A stretch of DNA of 64,000 nt from Peribacillus simplex (GTDB taxonomy: Bacteria > Bacillota > Bacilli > Bacillales > DSM-1321), in assembly GCF_030123325.1 (NCBI RefSeq), contig NZ_CP126106.1, positions 1,950,001-2,014,000 on the forward strand, written 5' to 3'. Under the pieces are notes generated by a model, which was not told where the DNA came from, made no database searches, and worked only from the letters and a program-made list of their open reading frames with translations. The first letter of the stretch is position 1; the number at the start of each line of letters is the position of its first letter. Shown one piece after another: positions 52,141 through 60,806 of this stretch. The translations under genes and the position numbers were made by a program.

Positions 52141-52869
52141 ATGAATTTAAATCCTTCAACCCCCCAGCCATTATATATGCAAATAAGGCAAATGTTGAAG
52201 AATGATATTCAGAACGGTAAATATAAACCAGATGAACAGATCCCAACCGAAGCGGAGCTTTGTGAAACTTATAGCGTTAGTCGCATTACCATACGAAAAG
52301 CAATAGAGGAATTGGTGAAGGAAGGAACGCTGACACGTATTCCGCGCAGAGGTACCTTTGTTGCATCTAATAAGTTCCATAATGAATTGTTATCGATAAG
52401 TGGATTCTCGGAGTTTAGTCATCAGCTTGGGATGATACCTAATTCCCGGATTTTAAGAAGTGAGGTCATACCAGCGCCAAAAGATGTTGCAGGTCATCTC
52501 CTCATTGAAGAAGGTAGCCCCGTTCTCGAACTTGAGAGACTCATGTATGTGAATGATCGTCCGCTTTTCTACGATACCGCTCATTATTCGTTAATTCGTT
52601 TTCCGGATTTAGAAAAGAAGATTGCAAGGGATGAATCAACTTATAAAATCCTTATGGAAGATTACCATACAGAAATAGTCAGTAACGATAAAATTATAGA
52701 CGTGATTGGTGCTACAAAAAACTATGCTAAATTTTTAGAATGTGATATTGGCGCCAATTTATTTAGAATATTAAAGACCGCCTTCGATGCAAACGACCGG
52801 CCTGTGCATCTTTCAACGTTCATGTGCGAAACCAACAAGGTCAATCTGACTGTTCATCGGGCAAAATAG
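52141..52869 (+). CDS. frlR: GntR/HutC-family regulator of the frl cluster
   Basis: 242 aa from ATG 52141 (AAGGATG upstream; TTG 52117 is possible). The N-terminal winged HTH (LYMQIRQMLKNDIQ.., SRITIRKAIEELVKEGTL) is followed by a UTRA ligand domain with LLIEEGSPVLELERLMYVND and the C-terminal RPVHLSTFMCETNKV. It closes the frl set and probably represses it via the elements at 47529 and 49847, with a fructosamine phosphate as effector. Confidence 0.88.
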   Translation: MNLNPSTPQPLYMQIRQMLKNDIQNGKYKPDEQIPTEAELCETYSVSRITIRKAIEELVKEGTLTRIPRRGTFVASNKFHNELLSISGFSEFSHQLGMIPNSRILRSEVIPAPKDVAGHLLIEEGSPVLELERLMYVNDRPLFYDTAHYSLIRFPDLEKKIARDESTYKILMEDYHTEIVSNDKIIDVIGATKNYAKFLECDIGANLFRILKTAFDANDRPVHLSTFMCETNKVNLTVHRAK

Positions 52870-52900
52870 GTCATGCCAAATTATTGGCATGACCTATTTT
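52863..52900. terminator. Perfect terminator after frlR
   Basis: AAAATAGGTCATGCCAA and TTGGCATGACCTATTTT form a perfect 17-bp stem with a 4-nt loop, overlapping the frlR stop. It serves frlR and, on the other strand, the 54-aa gene that ends at 52915. Confidence 0.92.
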
Positions 52901-52914
52901 TGTGTATTACTCCT

Positions 52915-53079
52915 TCAACTCTCATCATCCAATTCTTCTTCATTGATCAATGCATATAAAATATCATTACAATTAATACATAAGATTTTTTTGTTATCTA
53001 ACAGAATACCGTTTAGAAATCCAGCAGTACAATATACTTTACGTGCACAGCGAACACAAGTGCCAACTAGTTCGTCCAT
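52915..53079 (-). CDS. Small cysteine-rich (zinc-ribbon-like) protein
   Basis: A 54-aa protein with CVRC at residues 8-11, a further Cys at 17 and CINC at 34-37, then an acidic tail ending DDES. GGGGATG lies 3-9 nt before ATG 53079. Two CxxC pairs suggest bound zinc. It lies 42 bp after the DinB gene on the same strand and shares a terminator with frlR. I do not recognise the family. The plus-strand frame over the same region has no start signal. Confidence 0.65.
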   Translation of the reverse strand: MDELVGTCVRCARKVYCTAGFLNGILLDNKKILCINCNDILYALINEEELDDES

Positions 53080-53121
53080 TGATACATCCCCTTATTCAGG
53101 AATCGGATATTGTTTGGTTTT

Positions 53122-53628
53122 CTATTTTGAATAAAGGTAAAGGCCAAAATCTTGCATAACGGAAGTGTGCCCCATTTGCCGCAACATGGTAGCAATATTG
53201 CCACGATGATATGATCCGTGAGTGACAACGTGTAATACCGATTCGGAAATGGAAGTTTCAAGCAACCCAGCATATGGGTTATCCACGACAATTACCTTAT
53301 CCGTATCCTCTGTACTCAGTATTGCTTTGTTTCTGTCGTATAAATCTACAAATATTTTTTTCATTTCCTCAATACTTTTCTTTTCAACCTCTTCTCTTGA
53401 TTGATTGGAACATGCCATTGCTTCATCCATACTTTTACCCGAGATAATGTCAAACCACGCATAATCTGTGAGATAAATGTGAGACAACACTTTTGAAACC
53501 GACGAAAAACCACTCTGAATTTCCTTATGGTAAATGTGCTGCGGAAGTTCATTTAACCGATCGATGATGACTCCGTTTGCCCACGAGTGATAGTTATACA
53601 TTTCTAATACTGGCTCGGGATGATTCAT
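53122..53628 (-). CDS. DinB family protein
   Basis: 168 aa, a four-helix bundle of the DinB/YfiT type with a metal-binding His triad. His lies in KVLSHIYLTDYAW, and a His pair is spaced by three in VVTHGSYHRGNIA. The family includes bacillithiol transferases and other thiol-dependent enzymes. GGGGG precedes the ATG. It is probably co-transcribed with the small cysteine-rich gene downstream. Specific substrate is unknown. Confidence 0.85.
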   Translation of the reverse strand: MNHPEPVLEMYNYHSWANGVIIDRLNELPQHIYHKEIQSGFSSVSKVLSHIYLTDYAWFDIISGKSMDEAMACSNQSREEVEKKSIEEMKKIFVDLYDRNKAILSTEDTDKVIVVDNPYAGLLETSISESVLHVVTHGSYHRGNIATMLRQMGHTSVMQDFGLYLYSK

Positions 53629-53927
53629 TAAAAAACCCCCATATACACTAGTTTTTTCGTATTCAACAATTTATGCAGTAAAAACAAAAAAATACACGAA
53701 TGTATAATTATTAATATGCTGTTCTCTTATATATAACAATTCCCCCTAACCGTTCGTCCGCTCATCGCGAGTTTCCAATGTATAAAAAAGAGGATTTTGA
53801 GATAATACGGACTACTTATCACTCTGATTAGAAAAATGAATAGTTAGTGGAGGTCACATTAGAGTATTTTTTCTTGCAGGAAAACAGCTCCTTATATCGA
53901 AATGATAGTAAAGGAGATGGTATTTTT

Positions 53928-54134
53928 ATGAATCTGAGGATCAAATATAGGCTTTATATCCATGTAGACGGAAAACTTATTCCAGAACAGTATGACCGAT
54001 ACGAGATACTAAATGTCAGGGAAGGTATAGATCCAAATGATACTAAGGATTACCAAGAGCTTATTAGTAAATTGAGTAAGTCGATTAATCGACCACTAAG
54101 TGAATTTGAAATAAAAAACTATGAAACAATGTAA
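53928..54134 (+). CDS. Hypothetical 68-aa protein
   Basis: The start is ATG 53928, behind AAAGGAGATGG. The sequence MNLRIKYRLYIHVDGKLIPE is followed by a helical, charged C-terminal half, and there are no membrane segments or cysteines. I do not recognise a family. The good ribosome binding site and balanced composition support a real gene. The 53629-53927 gap shows nothing definite. Confidence 0.5.
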   Translation: MNLRIKYRLYIHVDGKLIPEQYDRYEILNVREGIDPNDTKDYQELISKLSKSINRPLSEFEIKNYETM

Positions 54135-54366
54135 GTGCAGTTAGTATTCTAAAATTTTCTCCTTCATTAGAATGAAAATCAAAATATAAAAGTGAAAATA
54201 TTTAAAGAGAACTAGTTTCAGTCTCATTTTTCTTCTTTACTAGTTTAAAATGTTGTAGGAATCTGAGTGAGCACCGCCTGATGTATCTCTAAAAATAAAG
54301 ACGGTGGTATAGACTTGCTCCGGTAGAGGACAGGGGACACAGACATGATTGAAGTGCATGATATAT

Positions 54367-54412
54367 AACGCCAATTAAGCGCTCCATTTTCTTGGAGCGC
54401 TTAATTGGCGTT
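54367..54412. terminator. Perfect 20-bp hairpin after the 68-aa gene
   Basis: AACGCCAATTAAGCGCTCCA (54367-54386) is exactly complementary to 54393-54412, with a 6-nt loop. The T-run is short, so it is either a strong bidirectional terminator or a dispersed palindromic repeat. Confidence 0.65.
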
Positions 54413-54561
54413 TACTCATTAAAATCAGATATCCGTCGGAAATATTGTTTAAGGCTTATTTATTGAGAGAAATTGTTTCTGATTTTTTGAATGGTCGTTG
54501 AAGCGCTTCATCCGAATGGGCTGGCAGTTATATTTGTGAACAAAAAACCTCCTTATTGACC

Positions 54562-54760
54562 TTGACTTTGTAATATTTATTTCATATTATATTTTATAAT
54601 GAAATGTTTATTTTAATAATTAGAAAATTCACTATGGGTACAACCGGAGGTGAATGAGAAGCTTGGAATGATGGTTGGTGGAAGCAATTTCAAAGTGTAT
54701 GCCTTATCATCTTTTATCTTCTTATGGTCGGGCTGGACCTGGCATTTAATAGAAGTTTGA
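54562..54760 (+). promoter_or_regulatory. Promoter and leader of the GSA-like aminotransferase gene
   Basis: TTGACT (54562-54567), 17 nt and TATTAT (54585-54590) form a good sigma-A promoter. The ~245-nt leader contains GGAGGTGAATG with a 5-codon ORF at 54654 and a 29-codon hydrophobic frame at 54671-54760 (ALSSFIFLWSGWTWHL). The latter may be a small membrane peptide or the remnant of a transporter. No further gene is seen in 54135-54837. Confidence 0.5.
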
Positions 54761-54837
54761 TTAAATTGTAAAAAATATCTTCTATTATTTATCAATCCTT
54801 TCGCATGAAAGAAATCTATAAAAAGGGGAAATTAATT

Positions 54838-56211
54838 ATGATACTACACGAGAAGAATTCATTGTCAGAAAAAACGAAAAAATCAGCTGATTTATTTGAA
54901 AAAGCTTGTGAAGTGATTCCGGGCGGTGTCACAGCACATATTAAATACTTTCCGCCACATCCCTTAATGATGGAAAAAGGAAAAGGCAGTAAGTTATATG
55001 ATGTAGATGGCAATGAATATATCGATTATTTATTATGTTATGGAGCTCTTATATCAGGTCATGGTCATCAACAAGTATTTGATGCTGTGACAAAACAAAT
55101 GTTAGAGTCTGGAACTACCATATTCGGTACGCCTCACAAGATGGAAACAACAATGGCGGAAAAATTAGTAGGGTTATATCCTGGGATTGAAATGGTACGT
55201 TATACGAATTCGGGCTTAGAAGCTACACTTCTTGCAATTCGTACGGCGGTGGCTTATACCGGAAAACCGAAATTGGCAAAGTTTGAAGGACATTATCATG
55301 GAGGATATGATCAAGTATTAGTGAGTGTTAACCCTGATATGGAACAGGCAGGTAACGCAACAGCTCCTAAAGCGGTAGGAGAATCAAGAGGAATACCAGA
55401 TTACTATATTGAAAATACCGTCATTCTTCCATTCAATGATTTAGAATCTACCGAGAAGATTTTACGTGCCCATGCACATGAATTAGCAGGTGTTATTTTA
55501 GAGCCAATTCAAGGAGGGTTCATACCTGCTGAACAAGAATTCATGGAAGGACTTCGTAGAATAACAGAAGAACTTAATATAGTGCTTATTTTCGATGAAG
55601 TAAAAACAGGATTCAGGATATCAATTGGGGGAGCTCAAAAAGTATATGGCATTAAACCGGATATCACTACCTTAGGAAAAGTTCTGGGCGGCGGATTCCC
55701 AGTAGGGGCCATTGGAGGTAAAAAAGAAATAATGATGATTACCTCTGCTAGAGGCGGACGAGATATTTTAACAGCTGGAGCAGATAATGCAGATAAACAA
55801 AATCCGTTATATCATAGTGGAACATACAATGGTCATCCGACCATATTGGCTGCCGGTTTAGCAACTATTGACTTATTGGAACAAGAAGGAACAATGGAAG
55901 ATTTGTTTGCTAAGACGCAATCTTTACGTAAGGAACTTGAGAATGTGTATAAAAAACACGGCTTAAACATGCAAACAGTCGGTATGGGCAGTATCTTTAA
56001 CATTATCTTAGCCGAAGGCCCGATTAAAAATTATCGTGATATGGGCAGGGCAAATACGAAGTTAAGAAAAGAGATTGACTATGAGTTATTAAAATTAGGT
56101 ATTTATACAAAGCCGCTAAATCGTTATTCGATGTCTGTTGTACACACGGAGGAAGATATTCTTCGAACTGTGGAAGCGCATGACGAAGCCATTGGGCGGA
56201 TCCTGAAATAA
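54838..56211 (+). CDS. Glutamate-1-semialdehyde aminomutase-like class III aminotransferase
   Basis: 457 aa from ATG 54838 (AAAGGGGAAA upstream). The start DLFEKACEVIPGGVTAHIKY and the segments VRYTNSGLEATLLAIRTA, FEGHYHGGYDQ and DEVKTGFR are of the HemL subgroup. The Schiff-base Lys281 is in TTLGKVLGGGFPVGA. True HemL sits with hem genes; here the neighbours are an RpiR regulator and an amino acid permease, so a beta-amino acid or D-amino acid aminotransferase is more likely. It is followed by a terminator, so it is monocistronic. Confidence 0.9.
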   Translation: MILHEKNSLSEKTKKSADLFEKACEVIPGGVTAHIKYFPPHPLMMEKGKGSKLYDVDGNEYIDYLLCYGALISGHGHQQVFDAVTKQMLESGTTIFGTPHKMETTMAEKLVGLYPGIEMVRYTNSGLEATLLAIRTAVAYTGKPKLAKFEGHYHGGYDQVLVSVNPDMEQAGNATAPKAVGESRGIPDYYIENTVILPFNDLESTEKILRAHAHELAGVILEPIQGGFIPAEQEFMEGLRRITEELNIVLIFDEVKTGFRISIGGAQKVYGIKPDITTLGKVLGGGFPVGAIGGKKEIMMITSARGGRDILTAGADNADKQNPLYHSGTYNGHPTILAAGLATIDLLEQEGTMEDLFAKTQSLRKELENVYKKHGLNMQTVGMGSIFNIILAEGPIKNYRDMGRANTKLRKEIDYELLKLGIYTKPLNRYSMSVVHTEEDILRTVEAHDEAIGRILK

Positions 56212-56241
56212 TTCAGCTTAACTGAGTGTCAGATGGAAAGC

Positions 56242-56284
56242 AAAAGGCCCGATCAAAGCGATTTTAATTGATCTGGCCTTTTTT
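56242..56284 (+). terminator. Terminator after the GSA-like gene
   Basis: AAAAGGCC..GATCAA and TTGATC..GGCCTTTTTT form a stem with an ~12-nt loop and T-run, 30 bp after the stop. Confidence 0.85.
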
Positions 56285-56417
56285 AATTCCACCATGGCAC
56301 TTGCAATTAACTTGACAAAAAAGGATGAAAAAACCTATTGTTAAATTATAATCCTTCACAAAAAGGAACTAGATACTCCTACAATACATAAATATAATTA
56401 AAGGGGCGCTCTTTTTA

Positions 56418-57278
56418 ATGTCAAACGTCTATCAAAACATCGCTGGACAAATAGGGGAAATGAGCAAGTCCCACGTGAAAATAGCTACATATATTTTAGA
56501 GAATCAAACGACCGTTCCTTTCTTTACAGTTGGGAAATTAGCAAAAATGGCAGGCGTCAGTGATGCCACTGTTGTACGGTTTGCAACCTCGCTTGGCTAT
56601 TCAGGCTATCCAGAGATGCAGCAGTATATGCAGAATTCCGTTAAGCAGCAGCTGACAACGACAGAACGACTGAAGATGTCACAAAAAGTATACAATAAAG
56701 AGTCTTCAGGGGTATACGAAGTTTTCCAAGATGACATCGCAAACATAAAATCCACTATGGAGAAATTGGATGAAGATGCATTCCATGAAGCAGTGAAATG
56801 CTTATTACAAGCGAGACGAGTATATGTTATCGCAAACCGCAGTGCCACTTCCCTAGGCGTGTTTTTGGAATATTATCTTCAAATTGTTTTAAATAATGTG
56901 GAACTTCTGCAGTCATTGGAGAATTCATCGGAAAAGTTATATAATTTAGGTGAAAAAGATGTAGTGATTGGCGTCAGTTTTGCACGATATACGAAAAGCA
57001 CAATTCAAATGTTTTCGTTTGCAAAGGAAAAAAATGCGACAACAATTGCCATTACTGATAATTTACTCTCACCGCTTATTCCTCATGCGGACATTCCGTT
57101 GACAGCATCCAGTCAGATGCCCAGCTTCATTGACTCTTTCGTTGCACCATTAAGCTTGATTAATGCTTTGATCATGTTTGTCGGAAAAGAGAAGCAGGAA
57201 GATATACACGATCGATTAGAAGTTTTGGAAGACATCTGGAGTCATTTTGATGTTTTTCAAAGAAAGAAAATGCAATAG
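56418..57278 (+). CDS. RpiR/MurR-family transcriptional regulator
   Basis: 286 aa. The N-terminal RpiR HTH reads KSHVKIATYILENQTTVPFF, followed by KMAGVSDATVVRFATSLGY. The C-terminal SIS domain spans about residues 120-260, including RRVYVIANRSATSLGVFLEY and DVVIGVSFARYTKSTIQM. GGGGCG is upstream. It lies between the aminotransferase gene and the convergent permease gene, and may sense a sugar- or amino-sugar phosphate, or an amino acid related ligand. Confidence 0.9.
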   Translation: MSNVYQNIAGQIGEMSKSHVKIATYILENQTTVPFFTVGKLAKMAGVSDATVVRFATSLGYSGYPEMQQYMQNSVKQQLTTTERLKMSQKVYNKESSGVYEVFQDDIANIKSTMEKLDEDAFHEAVKCLLQARRVYVIANRSATSLGVFLEYYLQIVLNNVELLQSLENSSEKLYNLGEKDVVIGVSFARYTKSTIQMFSFAKEKNATTIAITDNLLSPLIPHADIPLTASSQMPSFIDSFVAPLSLINALIMFVGKEKQEDIHDRLEVLEDIWSHFDVFQRKKMQ

Positions 57279-57284
57279 AAAAAA

Positions 57285-57317
57285 AGCCTTACTCTTCCAA
57301 TGTGGAAGAGTAAGGCT
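57285..57317. terminator. Bidirectional terminator between the RpiR gene and the permease
   Basis: AGCCTTACTCTTCC and GGAAGAGTAAGGCT form a perfect 14-bp stem with a 5-nt loop, with A and T runs on both sides, between convergent genes. Confidence 0.9.
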
Positions 57318-57352
57318 ATTTAATTTATCACATAATGATATTCCGCCATAGC

Positions 57353-58756
57353 TTATTTCAATGGAGGCAAATTACTGGATCGTTTACTTTTCTCGTCTGC
57401 GCTACTGATTTCCTTTTTTCCGAAAAAATGAGTCAACACAATGATTACCCCGGTTAGTAATAGTGTTGAATATAGTTGGCTTCTTGTAGAATCGATAAAA
57501 GCCATGGAAATTAAAATGATGGAAATCCCCAGGATCGTCGCATATGTCAAATATGGGAACAACCACATCTTCACTTTCAGAGCATCAGGATTCTCTTTTT
57601 CCAATCTATTTCTCATCCTTAACTGAGAAATGGAAATAACCAAATAAACTAGCAAGATAATCGCTCCTGAAGAGTTAACCAGAAAGAGAAAAACCAATTC
57701 AGGCGAAACATAACTCATCACTACAGCAATATAAGAAAATATGGTAGCTGCAAAAACAGCTCTGGCAGGTACGCCATTTTTATTCAACTTACTAAAATAT
57801 TGTGGGGCATCCCCTTTTTTTGCTAAAGAGAAAAGCATTCGGGATGTTGTATACAATCCAGCATTTAGACATGATAAAACAGCAGTTAGTACGATGAAAT
57901 TCATGAGGTGAGCTGCAAAAGGAATGCCTAGGTTTTCTAAAACGGCAACAAATGGACTTTGTAATACATTGGCAGAATTCCATGGAAGTAATGTCACAAC
58001 TACGGCTATTGATCCTACATAAAAGATCAAGACACGCCAAATTGTACTATTAATGGCTTTAGAGACGGACTTAACAGGATCCTTTGATTCAGCTGCTGCA
58101 ATGGTCGCTACTTCTGTACCGGCAAAAGAGAAAAATACAGTGATGACTCCAACGAAGACGGAACTTACACCATTAGGGAAAAAACCCCCGTTTTGTACAA
58201 GGTTAGATATTCCAACCGTCGATTCTCCTGAAAATCCGAATATATAAGATACTCCTAAAATTAAAAAGGCGATGATGCTCGCTACTTTAATCATGGCAAA
58301 CCAATATTCAAATTCTCCAAAGGATTTCACTGAATAGATATTTGTTAAAGTCAAAGCGATTGTCAAGGCCAAAGCAAGAAACCATAAAGGAATACCTGGG
58401 TACCACATATTGATGATGGCTGCACCTGCAATGGCTTCAATGGCAATAACGACAACCCATTGAAACCAATAAAGCCACCCAACCGTAGTACCTGCCCAAG
58501 GGCCAATTGCGTCCCGGGCATATTCTGAAAATGAACCACTTGATGGATTGGAAGTGGCCATTTCACCAAGGCTCTTCATAATCAAGAACACTAATACACC
58601 GGCAATTACATAAGAGACCAAGATGCCAGGCCCGACCTTATGTATGGCAGCGCCACTACCTACAAAAAGACCTGCACCAATGACGCCTCCGATTGCAATC
58701 ATTGACATGTGACGAGAACTGAGTGATTGTTCTAAATCATTCTGTTGTTTTTTCAT
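57353..58756 (-). CDS. APC-family amino acid permease (second GabP-like copy)
   Basis: 467 aa with 12 membrane segments. It is close to the permease at 37682: LSSRHMSMIAIGGVIGAGLF at the start, then EYARDAIGPWAGTTVGWLYW, and the AGTEVATIAAAESKDP segment. GGGGAGG precedes the ATG. A 14-bp palindrome lies 25 bp upstream (58781). The nitrilase-like gene is divergent from it, so both may handle the same amino acid amide. Confidence 0.92.
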   Translation of the reverse strand: MKKQQNDLEQSLSSRHMSMIAIGGVIGAGLFVGSGAAIHKVGPGILVSYVIAGVLVFLIMKSLGEMATSNPSSGSFSEYARDAIGPWAGTTVGWLYWFQWVVVIAIEAIAGAAIINMWYPGIPLWFLALALTIALTLTNIYSVKSFGEFEYWFAMIKVASIIAFLILGVSYIFGFSGESTVGISNLVQNGGFFPNGVSSVFVGVITVFFSFAGTEVATIAAAESKDPVKSVSKAINSTIWRVLIFYVGSIAVVVTLLPWNSANVLQSPFVAVLENLGIPFAAHLMNFIVLTAVLSCLNAGLYTTSRMLFSLAKKGDAPQYFSKLNKNGVPARAVFAATIFSYIAVVMSYVSPELVFLFLVNSSGAIILLVYLVISISQLRMRNRLEKENPDALKVKMWLFPYLTYATILGISIILISMAFIDSTRSQLYSTLLLTGVIIVLTHFFGKKEISSADEKSKRSSNLPPLK

Positions 58757-58780
58757 GTAAGACCTCCCCGAAAAATGTTG

Positions 58781-58794
58781 TGTAAAAGCTTACA
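58781..58794. promoter_or_regulatory. cre-like perfect palindrome upstream of the permease
   Basis: TGTAAAAGCTTACA is a perfect 14-bp palindrome that differs from an ideal cre (TGTAAGCGCTTACA) in its core. It may be a weak CcpA site or the operator of another regulator in the divergent region 58757-58981. Confidence 0.45.
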
Positions 58795-58981
58795 ATTACC
58801 CTACCGAAACTGGATTGATTATAGTTTACACAATTTTTAGATTTTTTGAAATAAAAAATTCAAAATTATATACAAAAAGAAATAATCATTGCTTAATTAA
58901 ATGAAATAAAATATTATTAAATTAAACACAGATTTCTAAAAAATCTGATAATTTTCATTTGCAGAAAAGGATGTGCTTTTG

Positions 58982-59782
58982 TTGATTAAGGTTGCTGCAG
59001 TTCAATTACAAGCTATCCCTGGTGAAAGGGATAAAAATATTAAAAATTGTATAGAAATGGTTGAAGAGTCGGCTAAACAGGGAGCTGAATTAATCGTATT
59101 ACCTGAACTTTGGGTGAGTGGCTACTATTTATCGAAGGAGCAATTCGAATCGTTGCAAGAGGTTCCGACTGGAGAAACTGTTACATTATTTCAAAAGCTC
59201 GCTAAAGAGTTAAAAGTAATACTCATCGTCCCTTTTGTAGAGGGAGAAAATGGAAACCTTTACATATCCTTAGCTGTAATTGAGTCAACAGGGGAAGTCA
59301 TTGCCACTTATCGAAAATCATTTTTATGGGGAAGAGAGAAGGATATATTTACTCCTGGTGAGAAAGCCTATAATGCAATAGAAACATCGAAAGGGAAAAT
59401 AGGTGTTCTTATTTGTGCAGATATTGAATTTCCTGAACCAAGCCGGATTCTAGCTCTTCAAGGTGCAGAACTTATTATTGTTCCTTCAGTGTGGAGTTAC
59501 GGAGCTGAAACAAGATGGGATATTCAACTTCCGGCACGTGCACTCGATAATACGGTTTATATTCTTGGAGTAAACACGGTTAATGAGGGAAGTTGCGGAA
59601 AGAGTAAACTTGTCGCTCCGACCGGTGAGGTCCTATGTGAAGCTTCAAGATCAGAGCAGAGTATTCTAATTCATGATGTGGATTTTTCAATTATATCCGA
59701 GGTGCGAAATGAAGTTCCTTATCTGGATGATTTAGACAAGAAATTGTGGCCGAATGAGTTGTTATTTGCATTGGAAAAATAG
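58982..59782 (+). CDS. Carbon-nitrogen hydrolase (nitrilase superfamily amidase)
   Basis: 266 aa from TTG 58982 (AAAAGG about 11 nt upstream; GTG 58973 and TTG 58979 are alternatives). The catalytic triad is Glu in VLPELWVSGYY, Lys in TYRKSFLWGRE and Cys in GVLICADIEFPEPSR. The start IKVAAVQLQAIPGERDKN is typical. It would hydrolyse an amide or N-carbamoyl group. It lies near the TetR regulator and the racemase, so N-carbamoyl-beta-alanine or a similar ureido acid is possible. Confidence 0.88.
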   Translation: MIKVAAVQLQAIPGERDKNIKNCIEMVEESAKQGAELIVLPELWVSGYYLSKEQFESLQEVPTGETVTLFQKLAKELKVILIVPFVEGENGNLYISLAVIESTGEVIATYRKSFLWGREKDIFTPGEKAYNAIETSKGKIGVLICADIEFPEPSRILALQGAELIIVPSVWSYGAETRWDIQLPARALDNTVYILGVNTVNEGSCGKSKLVAPTGEVLCEASRSEQSILIHDVDFSIISEVRNEVPYLDDLDKKLWPNELLFALEK

Positions 59783-59846
59783 ATTTTTTCAAAATTCATT
59801 AAACGAATCACGTGGGTCTATAACTAAAATCTTATAAAAGTTTATT

Positions 59847-59886
59847 AAAATCCATTTTTCATTATTAAATGATTAATGGATTTTTT
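59847..59886 (+). terminator. Terminator after the nitrilase-like gene
   Basis: AAAATCCATT and AATGGATTTTTT form an AT-rich stem around an ~18-nt loop with T-run. The remaining gap to 60064 holds no gene seen. Confidence 0.6.
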
Positions 59887-60064
59887 GTTTTATTAGGAAT
59901 TATAAGCAAAATAATTTTTGAACCATGAATCGGCTTTTTCGAATTATCATGCCAAAGGTCAATGTATTGATCCCTGTACAACTACAGTTATCACAATGAT
60001 AATTATTAATCGGGGAAAAATTTCAGAAAATTATTGTTTTTCTGAAATATACACTTTATAATTT

Positions 60065-60082
60065 ACCTAACAAACGTTAGGT
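60065..60082 (+). promoter_or_regulatory. Operator overlapping the TetR ribosome binding site
   Basis: ACCTAACAAACGTTAGGT is a perfect 7-bp dyad with a 4-nt centre, and its right arm is part of the AGGTGGGG ribosome binding region. This placement is typical of TetR autorepression. Confidence 0.6.
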
Positions 60083-60091
60083 GGGGATGAA

Positions 60092-60688
60092 TTGAAAAAG
60101 CAAGAATTGATAGATGCAGCCCTTTTGCATTATTCACTACATGGATATCAAGGAGCTACCATGAAGAAAATCGCGGATGAAGTGGGAATAAAACCAGCAT
60201 CCATTTATTTTTTTTATAAAAACAAAGAGGAATTATTTATCGCCGCTTTTCAACATTTACTTGATAACCATTTAGCCGAAATGAAACGAATTTTAGCTAA
60301 AACAAGTTCACGATCAGTTGATCGGATTTTTAGCGAAATGCTTCATGGGATCGTTAAGTATCACAAAAATGATGAGCGAGGGACTATGGCGTATATATCG
60401 TTAGTTACGTCACCCATTCCGGAAATCAAACTATATTTACAAAAGTATTTGTTGCATTTTAATGATTGGATGGCCAGTTCACTTGAGGATCTATTGAGGC
60501 AGAGGTATCCGAGCATTTCTGCAGACGAAGTGGACCAAATCATTAAGCAATTTGTTTTACTCGGGAATGGATTATTCTGGGGTATTAACTTGTATGAGGG
60601 ACAAGATTTAATGGAACAAGTTCATATTGCAGATCGTTTCATCAGCTCCATGTTTAGTGATATAGAAAGGAAATATGTGAAGTCATAA
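60092..60688 (+). CDS. TetR-family transcriptional regulator
   Basis: 198 aa from TTG 60092 (AGGTGGGG upstream; no ATG nearby in frame). The N-terminal HTH is LIDAALLHYSLHGYQGATMK, then KIADEVGIKPASIYFFYKNKEELF. The C-terminal ligand domain is helical. The dyad at 60065-60082 is its likely own operator. It precedes the racemase/permease/DUF917 genes and probably controls them. Confidence 0.9.
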   Translation: MKKQELIDAALLHYSLHGYQGATMKKIADEVGIKPASIYFFYKNKEELFIAAFQHLLDNHLAEMKRILAKTSSRSVDRIFSEMLHGIVKYHKNDERGTMAYISLVTSPIPEIKLYLQKYLLHFNDWMASSLEDLLRQRYPSISADEVDQIIKQFVLLGNGLFWGINLYEGQDLMEQVHIADRFISSMFSDIERKYVKS

Positions 60689-60806
60689 TTATGGCAGGAA
60701 TGGATTAGTTGCTAAAAGGGGGTGATATAAATAATAAAATCATGACAAGGAAAATGGTTCAGCATGTCTATTAAAAACAAAGGAGTGTATTCCAATAAAA
60801 ATTAAA

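Noticed and set aside
52889..53134. 81-codon plus-strand frame after frlR
   Set aside because: The opposite strand carries a better-supported 54-aa CxxC gene with a ribosome binding site; the plus frame begins within the frlR terminator.
54500..54515. cre-like TGAAGCGCTTCA
   Set aside because: Two bases short of the 14-bp cre consensus spacing and not placed at a clear promoter.
54518..54536. Sigma-54 type promoter (TGGCAG..TTTGT)
   Set aside because: Lacks the GC of the -12 element, and a good sigma-A promoter lies just downstream at 54562.
54838..56211. Call as true HemL (heme biosynthesis)
   Set aside because: No hem genes nearby, own promoter and terminator, and neighbours are amino acid transport and regulation genes; a HemL-like catabolic aminotransferase fits better.
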